A DNA stretch of 64,000 bases from Pseudoips prasinana (taxonomy: Eukaryota; Arthropoda; Insecta; Lepidoptera; Nolidae): assembly GCA_951640165.1 (NCBI GenBank), contig OX621254.1, forward strand, positions 20,868,001 to 20,932,000, in the 5' to 3' direction. Position 1 is the first letter of the stretch. Every line of letters starts with the position of its first letter. The translations under genes and the position numbers were made by a program. Positions 23,126-34,909 of the stretch are shown here, in pieces. The notes beneath the pieces were generated by a model. That model had not been told where the DNA came from, made no database searches, and saw nothing but the letters and a program-made list of their open reading frames with translations.

Positions 23126-24305
23126 CCTGAAAAGGAAAATAGTTTATAACATAGTATTTTAAACTCGCAGCAGTTTCGGTCTAATCATGTTTTGTATAGT
23201 GAAGAACATGCCGAGCTCTTTTTCCACGTGACGAATGAGTCATGCTCATACGCATTGTTAGTGAGTTTGGCCTCTATTATGTCTCGAAGCTAAATAACGC
23301 TGGCTTTGTTTACATAAGCGCAATGTATGAGAAACAGAGAGAAGATCTGTTTTGACTATGACTTAACTATTCTTAGAAAAGAAGTCATGTACCCATCGTG
23401 ACAGATGATGAGGCCATCGCCCCTTTAGGGTGGGTCCACACGGGTAAAAACAACCAAAAAAAGTCTAAAAATACTTAATTGCTGTGGAGCTATAGCTTCA
23501 ATAATACATTGGCAGCATTTTCCTCAAAAAGAGCATGGGTTATTTCTAACCTTCTTCTGTAAAGCACTGATTGATTGCACAAAACACATATGTCGATTTT
23601 CTGCCATTTTGCAATCGATATTCCGTTGGCGTACACAAGTCCAGAGTCCAAGTACACAAACGTAGGTTAGGAAGAAACAGTGTCCAGAGGGTAGCCAAGG
23701 TCAAAATGGTTGAAAAAGAATCCGTAGATGATCGCACAGTACACAACGTCACAAAGGTAAGCGAAGGACTGCGCGGAGTGACGCGCACCTCACGCCTCAG
23801 CTCTTTTGTTTGCACTCAAAGCTGATTGGTCCGTTCGAACTCAGGTAGTCCATGTAGTAAACGCGTTATTGGGTTGAGTCTTGTAAATGAGTTTCCACAT
23901 TTTCTTACATTTATTATCTAAGTGAACAAAACCTATATGTATTTTTTTTCTAAATTCTAAATGAGCTGCAATGTTACGTTCATAGTAAAAGTGAGTCCTT
24001 AGTAATAGTACTTTCATTTAATACCTATTTCGTTGTTGGCCGCTCATAGACTATTTTGCTCTTTCTTTTCCTAATTGCATAGGGGCCATAGATGGCAAAC
24101 ATGTTAATATAAAGGCACACTGGAACAGCGGCAGTCAATTTAATAATTACAAAATTCAGTGTTGTTTTGTTAGCCATAGCTGATTTTAATTACAGATTCT
24201 TTGTAGTCGATATTGGAGCAAACTCGACGCAATAGAGGCATTTTAAGCAGCTCCAAATTAGGTCAAAAAAAAACAGGCTCCAAATTAGGAAAAATAAAAC
24301 ACTAG
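23126..24305. other. No confident feature
   Basis: The overlapping 84-89 codon frames at 23546-23825 resemble nothing I know. The rest is AT-rich with no evident repeat structure. Confidence 0.4.
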
Positions 24306-24545
24306 GACTTCCACCTAACACATGTTTGCCCGGTACGACAGAAGCTTTGCCACATGTTTTGGTTGGGGATGAGGCATTCCCATTATCTGAACACTTAATG
24401 AGCTTTTCTGGAAGTCAAGTGTCGATGGATGTGGAAATAAAAATATTTAATTATCGCCTAAGCCGCGCAAGCCGCATTGTTGAGAGTGGTTTCGGAGTAC
24501 TAACACAAAAGTTTGAGGTTTTCCAAAAGAGAATTAAAATGTAAC
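24306..24545 (+). pseudogene. PIF/Harbinger transposase exon 2 remnant
   Basis: Reads VLVGDEAFPLSEHLM, then IFNYRLSRASRIVESGFGVL, the second catalytic Asp region and the Glu region of DDE_Tnp_4 transposases. The usual RIVENVFG Glu-Asn is Glu-Ser here. The first Asp region and the C-terminal tail are missing. It is not part of the better preserved copies nearby. Confidence 0.75.
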
Positions 24546-24976
24546 CAAAATATCTGGACATTATGATGAACTTTTGGAAAACGTAATTGAAACAGTGTTA
24601 GAAAATAGTATATTACAAAATTGATGAGAGATGAGATGCTGTTTCCCGAGAAGATACTATGTGTATAAGAGATAAATTTTATGGTCTCTTATAAATCTTG
24701 GCAAAACGAAATGATTGCACGTAGTTAAATAGCTCAAACAACAAAATGGTGATATATGGCGCACCGACCCACACTGATTCAATTTCCGAAGAAGTGAACA
24801 CTCAGAATTTTCATCATTAATTTCTTTGTAAAAATAGCTGACAATTTCTTACCAGCTACCGACCGTCACTACCGCTCATTGTCAGCTATTTTAAAAATAA
24901 ATATGGTATCCGATTTTAAGGGTCTACTTTTTCCAAAATTAAAACCAGTGTGAGTAGATATTATGTAAAGTTTTAA
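24546..24976. other. No recognisable feature
   Basis: AT-rich flank without coding content; it ends with the TTTTAA that precedes a Harbinger terminus. Confidence 0.45.
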
Positions 24977-25306
24977 GCCGTGTATCCACTAGGCAACATT
25001 TGGCGCGCAGCACGTGACTCTCAACATGTACGGCAACGTTGCACAACAGCGCACGATGTTGACAGTTGGCGCGCTACATGATGCGCGGCTTGTTGTTAAG
25101 AAGCATCATTAGTTGAGCATCAATTGTTGTCGAGTGGAGACGTGACGCGCAATAATGAAATTATAACCACTACCGCTGAAATCAACACTAGTTCCTCTGG
25201 CGACATGTAGTCGATGACTGCCATAAGTCGTAGATACGTAGACAGACTACGTTATTACACAAAAGCTCCGCGCTAACTTTCAACATGTTGCGCAATATGA
25301 TGTTTA
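24977..25306. mobile_element. Internally deleted Harbinger derivative (MITE precursor)
   Basis: Starts with the terminus gccgtgtatccactaggc and follows the MADF-side end of the palindrome Harbinger (compare 32842-33020) up to that gene's start codon. It then jumps directly to the inverted 5' end of transposase exon 1 (compare 36960-37060). Everything between has been deleted. The far terminus is degraded next to the following Harbinger copy. Confidence 0.6.
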
Positions 25307-25839
25307 ATACCCCGTATTCATGGTAAACATTTGTTTAGGAACAGTTGATCAACATTGTTGGTGAGCGGCGAGAATGTTGCTAGCAACTATGTTTAAATCA
25401 ATACAGGTTGTCCACACGCCAGTCTGCGTTAAAATGTTGCCCGAGGAGGTAGTGTTGTTGTGTTCTCTGTATCTGATGTATAGGATTTCTATAAAAAAAG
25501 AGAAAAAGATGGTGGATTCGAAACTATCTTTTGCAAAGAGGAAATTTGATGAGTGACCTCAGAATGGGAGATGGATCATTTGGTAATTTTACGAGAATGT
25601 CGAAAAGTGATTTCGAACATGTTCTGGAAATGATTGGTCCATCAATAGCCAAAAGAGAAACAAATATTCGTCAGCCAGTTTCACCTCAAACGAGGCTGGC
25701 TATTACATTACGGTATCTTGCAACTGGAGATTCATACAGTTCTCTTTCATACACATTCAGAGTATCAAAACAATTGATTAGCAAAATCATACCAAATGTA
25801 TGTCAAGAACTTATTAACTCACTATCAGGATATGTCAAG
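25307..25839 (+). pseudogene. PIF/Harbinger transposase exon 1 with terminus (copy H6)
   Basis: The terminus ccccgtattcatgg (about 25310) is followed by an ATG at 25434 (MLPEEVVLL). A frameshift in the A-run near 25490 precedes a clean helical N-terminal domain (DLRMGDGSFGNFTRMSKSDF, then RLAITLRYLATGDSYSSL and SKQLISKIIPNVCQEL). The exon ends at a GT donor at 25840 (aag/gtaggt). Exon 2 is absent: the element is cut by LINE sequence at about 26398. The N-terminal domain is the helix-turn-helix part of the transposase. Confidence 0.75.
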
Positions 25840-25911
25840 GTAGGTACAAGAACACTATTTGTGTAATCAAGTATTTTAATAATAAAAAAAAACACAAAAA
25901 AACAGTATATG

Positions 25912-26397
25912 CTATTGTATTGATTCATCACTGAGATAGTTAACTAAGTTTAGTATAGCCGAATCTTCTGTTTCGTCTTGTATTGCATCTAGTCTGTTTG
26001 TTTCCTGTCTCTCAATTTCCCCTATTTCTGTTTCCTGAACATTATTTGGCGTTGATGATAGATGAGAAGATGCCGAATCTTCTGTTTCGTCTTGTATTGC
26101 ATCTAGTCTGTTTGTTTCCTGTCCCTCAATTTCCCCTATTTCTGTTTCCTGAACATTATTTGGTGTTAATGATGGATGAGAAGATGCCGATTGATATCCA
26201 TATGTATTATATCTTCCCATTTTTAATTCATACAGTATATTATTAATATGGTACTTTGCCTGTGTCACGGCTTGGTCATCTTTAACACTTCTTAATTCAG
26301 CAGCAATATATTCACCATAAATATCAAATGGATCCTTCTCCTTTTCATCCATCTTCTTTTTCGCACTTTTCAAAACCTCTAATATTTCACTTGATTC
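25912..26397 (-). pseudogene. Harbinger MADF-gene 3' exon (copy H6) with internal tandem duplication
   Basis: Lies in the intron position of the transposase, on the opposite strand. The conserved helical segment (DPFDIYGEYIAAELRSVKDD, then YHINNILYELKMGRY) is followed by a 38-residue unit duplicated in tandem, each copy containing PNNVQETEIGEIE and ending DAIQDETED. The upstream part is removed by the LINE insertion, so no MADF domain remains with it. Confidence 0.65.
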
Positions 26398-26570
26398 ATC
26401 TGTCTTATTTTATTTTATTTTAAACTTTATGCACAACAATGTACAAAGGCGGACTTAATGCCGAAGGCATTCTCTGCCAGTCAACCTTGGGGTGATGCAG
26501 AGATTACATGGTAGGTGCACTAAGAGCTTAAAGAGTAAAACTGAGAGTAAAAATGTAGATACTTCATACT
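26398..26570 (-). mobile_element. LINE 3'-UTR fragment (CR1/Daphne-like)
   Basis: Begins with an (AAAAT)n-type tail read on the minus strand. The ttgtacaaaggcgg...ctctgccag-caacctt block is shared with the 3' UTR of the LINE at 28343-30608. Only the 3' UTR is present; it truncates Harbinger copy H6. Confidence 0.6.
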
Positions 26571-27249
26571 GTTAGGGTAACTATGTACTGGGTGATATGA
26601 CGTCACATCGGCTCAGGCAGTAGATGGCCAATTTCAACCAGACAAATAAGTGATCCCATAGCGAAGTGCTTTAAGATGGGCGCTTTACATGTTCATCAAT
26701 CGGTGAGGTCGGTGGTTCAAATCTCCAGGCAAACAATTTTTGGTATTCTTAAAATTATATTTATTCTGATATTTGTAGTCAGGAACAGAAATTGAATTGG
26801 AATATTACAAGGTCATTTAGAAGTTGGCACTCAAGCTTCGGCCATCTTACCGACAACTACTGTGAGCTCCAGTACGTGACCATATGATACAGTTATTTGT
26901 GCGTGATTCGGTGTTTGTTTTTAATTATAAATATAGATTGTGATGAAGTTAATAATTAATTATAGGTAAGTGGTCCTCATAATGGAATATGTTTCTAAGT
27001 AAATAATTGCCGTTTGAGTTGCTTTGTGATTAAGAAGTTTTGCAATTTGTTTTAGTGGGAGAAATACCTACCACTGATCTGCAGGGGATATAAATGTGTA
27101 CCCAAGTTTGGAATTGGATCTCATTAAGATTTAAGTAACTAGTCACGAAGGGGTAAGTTGTAGATCGTAATGATGTTTTTATATCTACCAATATGGAATA
27201 ATTATATCTACTTACCTACTTTTTATATAGAAAGCAGTGACTTGCATAA
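26571..27249. other. No recognisable feature
   Basis: AT-rich sequence. No coding frame or repeat signature that I could assign. Confidence 0.4.
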
Positions 27250-27625
27250 GGGCTATGCTGTTGGTCTAATGTTTTGACAGGCTATTCTTTCTGTTTAGGC
27301 TTAAGTCACGCCCTTCAAATTCGGGCAATCCGCTTGTCAAACGACGCATGTAAAGGAGGCTAGCACGGGAGGGGTTGATAGGGACCTGCGTACCGACACG
27401 TCGAGGGCAAATCCTATCTGGCGCTCAACACTAGGATAAGTAGTAGATTTAGGCATTTAAATATAAGTAATTTTAACCTAGTATTAGTTACTAAGTAAGT
27501 AGTCTAAGTATCTTAAAGTAGAATTAGTAGAATCGTTGTCAATATAATATATATTAAGCGGTTATATGTCAGTGTCTGGTTTTATTGCACCGCCAACCCT
27601 TAACAAATAGCGCCCAACGTTAATA
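27250..27625 (+). repeat. Possible LTR end with primer-binding-site-like motif
   Basis: The motif gcgcccaacgtt at 27609-27620 resembles the gypsy-type tRNA-Lys primer binding site, and an upstream segment with tataatatatattaa and tggttttattgcaccgcc could be an LTR 3' part. No paired LTR, TG start or coding remnant was seen, so this is tentative. Confidence 0.25.
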
Positions 27626-27727
27626 AAAATAAGTGTAGGTGGGTGCAATTACCAGAGTGACTGCTTGTCGCGTGGTTAACACAGTTAACACATTTGGTTA
27701 GGTTATACGAACATTTAGTTTTGTTTA

Positions 27728-27970
27728 GTTGTTTTAACCGTCTTCTTAAAGGAGGTGGTTCCTATTTTGCATGTTTTTATTTTATTTATCTTGTCTTAAA
27801 TTCTAATATTTCTTTTTTGTTTCGTTGTTTTTAACCGACTTCTTAAAAGAGGTGGTTCTCAATTTGAAGGTGTAATTTTTTTTAGATTTTATTGTTTATT
27901 TCTTTTATTGTTCACGTTTTGTGTTTTTAACCATCTTCCTAAAAGAGGGGGTTGTTAATTTGCATGTCTT
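27728..27970. repeat. Three tandem units with a ttttaaccg-cttc-taaa-gaggtggtt core
   Basis: Cores start near 27732, 27828 and 27925, so the spacing is 96-97 bp. The cores are conserved while the AT-rich linkers diverge. The motif resembles a dispersed lepidopteran repeat core. Function unknown. Confidence 0.6.
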
Positions 27971-28337
27971 TCATAGTTTGTAAATACTTAGCTGTCATTT
28001 TATATTTGTTTTGATGTAACTGAATTGGTTTTCTACACGGTGGTGAAACTGCCAAGTGGCGGTTTTAATGTATATTTTTTGTTTTGTTGCTTAAGTTATT
28101 CGATCTAGGTATCATTTGTAACTTGCGAACGGACTGCTGTATGGTAGTTACGTTACAGTAATATTTGAACAAGCAGCATAGATAATTAAAACTTTATTAT
28201 AATAGTCTGCTAAGTTGCTGTCGGTTGAATACCAGTGGGGTAGGGTGAGTTCATAAAGTCGTTACGGTCTACAACTTTAGTTTATTAAGGCAAACACGAT
28301 ATCTTCATAGTTGGTTAGTCATGGATCCAAATTATTT
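27971..28337. other. No recognisable feature
   Basis: AT-rich sequence between the tandem units and the LINE tail. Confidence 0.4.
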
Positions 28338-30608
28338 AGAATAGAATAGAATAGAATAGAATACTCTTTATTGTACACCATAAGAATACATATTTTTATA
28401 GCATATTACATAAACAAGTTGTACAAAGGGCGGTCTTATCGCATAAAGCGATCTCTTCCAGACAACCTTAGGATGGATAGGAGCTGAACAATAACTAATA
28501 GCAGTAGGTGTGCAACAAGACATACACCAAAATTGTGGTATATCCATAAAATAAATTAAAAAAAAAAGATTTAATAAATTTACTGTTAAAAAGATGGAAA
28601 TGTAAAATAAACATAATTAAATAACTAAATAAGAAAAATACTTTATTTAACGTAGTACCATAAATTATACAGACAAATAGTGTTCTCTGACCAGCTTTTT
28701 AAAAGTTGATATTGTCTGGGCACTTTTAATTTCGACAGGCAAGGCATTCCATAGTCTAACTGCCTGCACACTAAACGATTTTCCCATAAAAATGGATTTG
28801 TGCTCTGGGATATGTAGTTTTAAATTTTCTGATGATCTTAAGGATCGCAAATGTGTGTCACAAAGGAACTCGAAGCGTTCTTTAAGATATGTAGGAGTAG
28901 CAGGGTTAAAGAGAATGTTATAAAGCAAAGAAAGAATATGAGCATTCCGGCGAAGGCGAATTGGCAACCACTTGAGCTTAGTACGAAAGGAGGATACATG
29001 ATCATATTTGCGAAGACCAAATATGAATCTTATACAAAAGTTTTGAAGTCGCTCAAGCTTATCGAGTTGCTCTTCAGTAAGATTAAGATAGCTGACATCA
29101 GCGTAGTCGAGGATTGGTAGGAGAAGCGATTGAGCAAGCGCAATTTTAGTGGTAATAGGGAGAAAGTTGCGTAGACGCCTAAGTGAGCCTGCTGACGCAA
29201 ATAACCTTCGGCTAACCGTCTTCAGTTGTGGGCCCCAGGATAAAGTACTATCTATTACTATCCCCAAATTCTTAACATTATCTTTATACGGGATAACAGT
29301 ACCTTCAAATGTAATTTGGGGAATTTGGGACATGTCTATCCTAGTCACCATTCGAGAGCTGCCGATGATAACAGCTTGCGTCTTGGACGGGTTAATCTTC
29401 AGACCAAAGTTATGACTCCATTCCCCAATGCGAGATAAATCAGAGTTGATTATTCTGATAGCATCTGGCAGGTTTGCAGGTGGAGAGTGGTAATATATTT
29501 GGAGATCGTCTGCATAAAGATGATAGGAGGAAGAAAGGTTATTTGAAATTGAATTAATAAAAATAGCAAAAAGCAATGGAGATAAAACGCCACCCTGCGG
29601 TACACCGGCTAGTGTGTTGCACCACGAAGACAAAGAGTCATCAATACGGACTCGTTGCCGGCGACCAAACAGGTAGGTGCGAAACCAATCAATCACTATT
29701 GGAGATATGTTCAGAGTGGCCAGAATGCCAAGAAGAATGTCGAAATCCACAGTATTAAATGCATTACTGAAATCTAATAGGAGAAGAACTGTAAGATTTC
29801 CATTCTCCATAGCACTCCTAATGTCTTCCGTAATAGTGACCAGGGCTGTGACAGTACTATGACTAGGACGAAAACCGGATTGCATTGGATTTAGGAGACT
29901 ATTTTTGCAAACAAAGGAATGAAGCTGTTCATGGACCAGGCGTTCAAGGACTTTGGAGAGGAATGGGAGGATGGATATAGGACGGTAATCAGCAAAAGAG
30001 GTAGGATTTTTGGTTTTGGGTATAGGAGTAATCTGGGCTTCCTTCCATGAGGAAGGAAAGCATCCACTGGACAAAGAATGGTTAAGAATGTGACATATGA
30101 CGTGAAGGATTTCATCAAGGATAGGAATGATCATATTACGGCTGACATTGTCACTACCGACAGCATTAGATGCTATAGACAGAATGCTTTCTTAACATCA
30201 CAAGTAGTGAATTGATTAAAAAGTAAAGGTGAATGATCAGGAGTTGGAAGTGATGAAAGATGTGTCAAAGTGTTTGCTTTAGCTGTTCTGTTACATGCAG
30301 CTGAAGAGGAAAAATGTGCATTAAGCGCGTGAATATCCAAAGTTGTAGGAAGTGTATTTTGGCACTTTCCAACCCCTAGTGATCTTAGAAATTTCCAGAT
30401 TTTAGCTGGTTCACCGTTCTCAACGGATTTGTGGTTATTTTGGCGTTGGGCGCTCCTACACATCTTGTTGCAGTTATTCCGAATCTCCATATATTTTTCC
30501 CGATTAATTGCCGTTGGTTTGCACTTAAATCTCTGCTTTGCCACAACCTTTCGAGCCATGATGTTTCTGATATTGTCGGTCAACCACGGCGCTGGAAGAT
30601 GTTTTATT
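28338..30608 (-). mobile_element. 5'-truncated CR1/Daphne-like LINE (LINE A)
   Basis: The frame 28665-30134 (489 codons) is an uninterrupted reverse transcriptase: PISILPFLSKVLERLVHEQL, FSNAFNTVDFDIL, GVPQGGVLSPLLF and HLYADDLQIYY. Its C-terminal region has LKWLPIRLRRNAHILSLLYN and VRLWNALP. Upstream, 30173-30583 continues the linker (WLTDNIRNIMARK) after one frameshift near 30183. The 3' end is a (TATTC)n microsatellite (28338-28373 on the plus strand). The 5' end stops exactly where the palindrome's left arm begins. Endonuclease and ORF1 are missing. Confidence 0.88.
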
Positions 30609-30732
30609 TATATTGTATATAATTATTTTAATCAACTTCCTACTAGGGTCTTATTAATTTTAAATGAAGCAATACTGAATAATATTTACTTTATTGGGAA
30701 AAGTATAGTACATACAAATGAGAACTATTTTA

Positions 30733-31562
30733 TTATGCACGAGCATTTTGCCATGGTACACTACCGTCTGGACTAATAAAATATTCAGCAAATTTGTCTC
30801 TTACGACCGTAGCAGCGAGTGGTGGGTGTCATGCAACAGTTTGTAAATCTAACATATTGCTGTGAGTACCAATATCATTCTCTTCGCCAAGTACCTTCTA
30901 TGATATTATATTCTGAGTCTTCATAATCGAATGTTCCTGGTGTAGTATACAAAGCACGAGACAGTTTATTGCGTCCTAAAAAGTTATCCAAATATACACA
31001 TGACATTGTTACTTTTTCACAAGTAGCAGGCTTAAGAGGTATGGCTTTTCTGAAAACGCGAAAGACAGTACTCAATATGCCAAACACATTTTCTACTATC
31101 CTTCTTGATCTGGAAAGTCGGTAGTTGTAAATGCGCTTTATAGTTCCTTGATTGTCAATACCAGGATATGGCTTCATAATATTTTCAGATAAGGCAAATG
31201 CACTGTCCCCTATTATTACATAAGGTAGATTCGAACCATTTGGTGTAATTGGTTGTGGCTGTGGAATATTTAAATTATTTTGAGTCTATGCGTCGTAAAA
31301 TGGAGTTTCCAGAAATACTCCACTGTCGGAAGATCTGCCTTTAGCACCACAGTTCGCATATATAAAGTTGTAATCTGCATCGACTATTGCCAGTAGTACA
31401 ATACTGAATTCTTCTTTATAGTTGAAAAAAGTCACTGCCAGAGTTATACGGTGCTTCAATAACTATATGTTTTCCATCAATGGATCCAATGCAATGAGGA
31501 AAATTCCATAATAATTCGAACTGGCGGGCTTTATTTTTCCATTCTTGTTCAGTACTTGGGAC
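30733..31562 (-). pseudogene. Harbinger H1 transposase exon 2, left-arm copy
   Basis: Mirror of 45450-46279, with the same frameshift near 31427 and the same internal stop. The clean C-terminal frame is 30875-31177 (RIYNYRLSRSRRIVENVFGIL). Confidence 0.8.
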
Positions 31563-32097
31563 CTGTAATAAATGAAACAATAATAATAATTACAGGATGG
31601 GAGTGGCTTAACGGAAACGTCGAATATGTGCCGCCGTCACCTACAACATCACAACCGCCGCCGCTTTCACAGTCAAATAAGACGAAGTGTGACGATAGTC
31701 TAAATGAAGTGTATGAAACTATGATAAGTGCCAAAAAGGATGATTAATGGAGGAATCAAAAAAAAAATTTGAAGATGGCCAGTATGTACCACCTGAATAA
31801 AAAAATGTAAAAAATCAAAAAACAGTATTACAGGCCAAATATTATATAAATAATATACTGCATCAAGCGAGAATGGGCAATTTCGATAATAATTGTTTCG
31901 GTGGATATCATGGCTATGGATGGCAAGAGTTTGGCGGTGGATACCGCACCACATCATCGACATCTACGTATGCTGATGCATCTACCCCAACGCATACAAC
32001 AGAACCCCAAACAGGAGTCCATACTGCAACTGGTGACGAGTTGCACTTTAGCAACATTGAAGAAATAGTTAACCAGTTAGAAGATGACACACAATAA
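31563..32097 (+). pseudogene. Harbinger H1 MADF-gene 3' exon, left-arm copy
   Basis: Mirror of 44915-45449. Two frames (31556-31747 and 31873-32097), separated by stops, carry the short YYINNILHQARMG segment and a Gly/Thr-rich tail. It sits between the transposase exons on the opposite strand. Its MADF exon 1 is lacking on this side, because the arm ends at 30609 and LINE A follows. Confidence 0.6.
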
Positions 32098-32158
32098 ATA
32101 AATGTGATATAGATATTTGATAATTATACGGATTTGTGATCACACTTATTTTTACTCA

Positions 32159-32578
32159 CCTTTACCTACATAGTCCTTTAAAACATTAGTCAATTCCTTA
32201 CAAACTTCTGGTATCATCTTACTGATCAATTGTTTTGATATTTTAAAGGTATATGACAGTGAGCCATATGAGTCACCTGTTGCAAGAAACCTTAAAGTAA
32301 CAAGTAGTCTTCTCTGAGGCTCATAGGATGCCGAAATTTCGTTTCTTTTTTTTTATTGATCCAATCAATCGTAATAACATTTCAAAATCAGTTGGTGACA
32401 TTCTGGTGAAGTTCTGAAATGACCCATCAAATCCGCGGAGGTCATTAAATATATAACTTCTATTCAACAAATAGTTACGAATCCACCACCTTTTCTTCTT
32501 TTTTTTCGATTAATGCTCTTGTGAATTATTATATAAGCAGTAAGCAGCAGAGAACATCACTACCTCCTCGGGCGACAT
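32159..32578 (-). pseudogene. Harbinger H1 transposase exon 1, left-arm copy
   Basis: Mirror of 44434-44853, including its frameshifts. Start codon at 32578 (MSPEEVVMFSAAY). Confidence 0.65.
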
Positions 32579-32688
32579 CCTGTGAACAACTGACAAGTGT
32601 GGACCGCTAAGTTTCAGAAACATGTGTTTATTGTAAACGCTAGTCATAAACAGTTTATCAACAAATGTTTACTAATGAATACGTGGCT

Positions 32689-32771
32689 TCACTTCGGCAT
32701 GTTCTACGTAGTTGTTGAGCAACATGTTGCGGAACAAGTTGCTCGATTTGCCCCCTAGTGTATCCTTGATT
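32689..32771. repeat. Harbinger H4 terminal fragment, left-arm copy
   Basis: Mirror of 44241-44323 (terminus with the ccctagtgtatcc motif). In the right half this terminus belongs to the element ending at 50780; here the rest of that element is absent. Confidence 0.6.
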
Positions 32772-33021
32772 TAATTATAATATTTTATTATATCATCAAC
32801 GTGTCCATATCATGAGGTGAGGTCTCATCGTAATTAAATAAAGCCGTGTATTCACTAGGCAACATTTGGCGCGCGACACGTGAATCTCAACATGTACGTT
32901 GCCAGCTGCAGCGCGCGACGTTGCCAGCTGCCGCGCAACATGACGCGCGGCTTGTTGTTTGTTTAAAGTGCATTGTTAGTTGAGCATCAATTGTTGTCGA
33001 GTGGAGACGTGACGCACAACA

Positions 33022-33343
33022 ATGTCCGTAGTGTGGTGTAACGAACGAGTGCTCAAATTAATCGAACTGTACCAAAACAGAGACTATAAAACTAAATTAA
33101 AAAAACTAGATGCATGGGATTCAATAGCGAAAACACTAGATGTGTCTGTGAAAGAGGTTGAAAGCAAGGTACATACTCTTCGATCGCAATTCACTCGCGA
33201 GAGGAAGAAATTTAAATGTACAAAAAAAAACAGGAAGTGGCAGTGAAGATCTTTTTAGCAGTAAATGGTTTGCATATGAACCTTTGCTGTTTTTAATAAA
33301 AGGTGAAACAACAACTGGAAATAAAGACACAATTGAGAATCAT
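33022..33343 (+). pseudogene. Harbinger H2 MADF exon 1, left-arm copy
   Basis: Mirror of 43669-43990. Start MSVVWCNERVLKLIELYQ, then KKLDAWDSIAKTL. A frameshift in an A-run near 33230 separates it from KWFAYEPLLFLIKGETTTG. The exon ends at a GT donor near 33344. Confidence 0.75.
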
Positions 33344-33394
33344 GTAAGTTTTTTATTATTATAAAATACTAACCTAGCTACATAATTGTTTTAT

Positions 33395-34222
33395 TTAAGC
33401 ACGTTCATTTTGCCAAGATACCCTCCCTTGTTCGCTAATGAAATAGTTAGAAAAGTTATCTCTTATAACGGATGGTACCAGAGACGTGTCCACATTTTCA
33501 TTCTCATCTTCTAAAGGATGTAGATTATTTTCTGTTACTTCATTACGCCAAGTGCCGTTTATTACATTAAATTCAGAATCTTCTCTGTCATAAGTTCCTG
33601 CTGGAGTATACAAGGCTCTTGAACGCTTATTTCGACTCAAAAAATTATGCAAATATACACAAGTCGTAGTAACAAGCTCAGAATTATTACATTTAAGTTC
33701 AATTGGGCTCCGAAATATACGAAAAACAACAGACATAACACCAAAAACATTTTCTACGATTCTTCGTGCCCGCGAGAGTCTGTAGTTAAAAATTCATTTT
33801 ATGTTACCTTTTTCGTAAGTTCCAGGGTAAGGTCTCATTAAATTTTCAGACAACGCGAATGCACTATCTCCGACGAGTACATAGGGTATTTGCAAATTAG
33901 TTGATTCTAAAGTTTCCACTGGTGGCAACGATAGTGTCTTGTCGGTCATTTTCTTATAGAATGCTGTTTCACGAAATAGTCCTCCGTCAGATGATTTACC
34001 TTTAGCACCGACATTTGCATAATGAAAATTATCTTGTGCATCAACAATAGCTAAAAGGACTATACTAAACTGTTCCTTGTAATTATAATATTCACTGCCA
34101 GAGTTTGGTGGCGCTATAATAAGCACATGTTTATCATCTATAGCACCGACACAGTGGGGAAAATTCCACAACATGTTAAATTTTCTTGCGACTTCCTTCC
34201 ATTCCTCTTCAGTTGATGGAAT
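33395..34222 (-). pseudogene. Harbinger H2 transposase exon 2, left-arm copy
   Basis: Mirror of 42790-43617. One in-frame TGA at 33794-33796; otherwise open from the acceptor to the stop. Contains the catalytic Asp in GAIDDKH and VGDSAF, and the Glu in RRIVENVFG. Confidence 0.82.
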
Positions 34223-34268
34223 CTGAAATGTTTCATACATGAGCTTAATACATCATTATTGTTTTTAG

Positions 34269-34765
34269 GTGGAAGACCATAACTCTACGCAACACCAAAA
34301 TGAAGATAATTCAATGCAACACCAAAATGAAGAAGCGCGAGCAGATCAAACCGAAACAATTCCGCAAACTGGGAAAAAAGAAGCAAAGAAGCTGAGTCAT
34401 GACGAAAAAATTGAAAAAGCTTATGAAGTAATGAAGAATGTAAAAAAAGATTGGAAGACAGAGATGAAATGACAGATGAATTTGATGTCTATTGGAAGTA
34501 TGTAGGATCAGAACTTCGAAATATAAAGGACGAATATTCTACTCTAATAGCCAAACAATTTATAAATAATATATTGATTGATACTCGTCTTGGAAAGTAT
34601 CGACAAGAGTATAATACTTACGGCTATAGTACAAGAAGGCAAAGCACACCCGGTACATCAGCAAGTAATGATTACACTACAAACCAGGACAGTGTTCAGC
34701 AAAATAATGATGAAGATGATGTTAATTTTGAATTACGTAATATCATATCAAATTTATGGGATTAA
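34269..34765 (+). pseudogene. Harbinger H2 MADF-gene 3' exon, left-arm copy
   Basis: Mirror of 42247-42743. The acidic/Gln-rich frame 34269-34472 shifts near 34455 into 34451-34765 (DEFDVYWKYVGSELRNIKDE, then FINNILIDTRLGKYR). It lies wholly within the intron of the H2 transposase, on the other strand. Confidence 0.7.
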
Positions 34766-34862
34766 TGCACAGTTAAGGGATTCTAAATCATTAATAGACG
34801 TTGATTATTTGAATAAAGCTTAATATTTAACCTATCAAATCTTTTATTTTACATGTACTTAC

Positions 34863-34899
34863 CCTTACATAATCTTTGAATCAGCTTTTTCAAACTTCA
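34863..34899 (-). pseudogene. 3' stub of Harbinger H2 transposase exon 1, left-arm copy
   Basis: Encodes the FKDYVR end of exon 1 and the GT donor. It is separated from the main part of exon 1 (36621-37014) by the glycoprotein insertion. Confidence 0.6.
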
Positions 34900-34909
34900 G
34901 TTGAACTGA

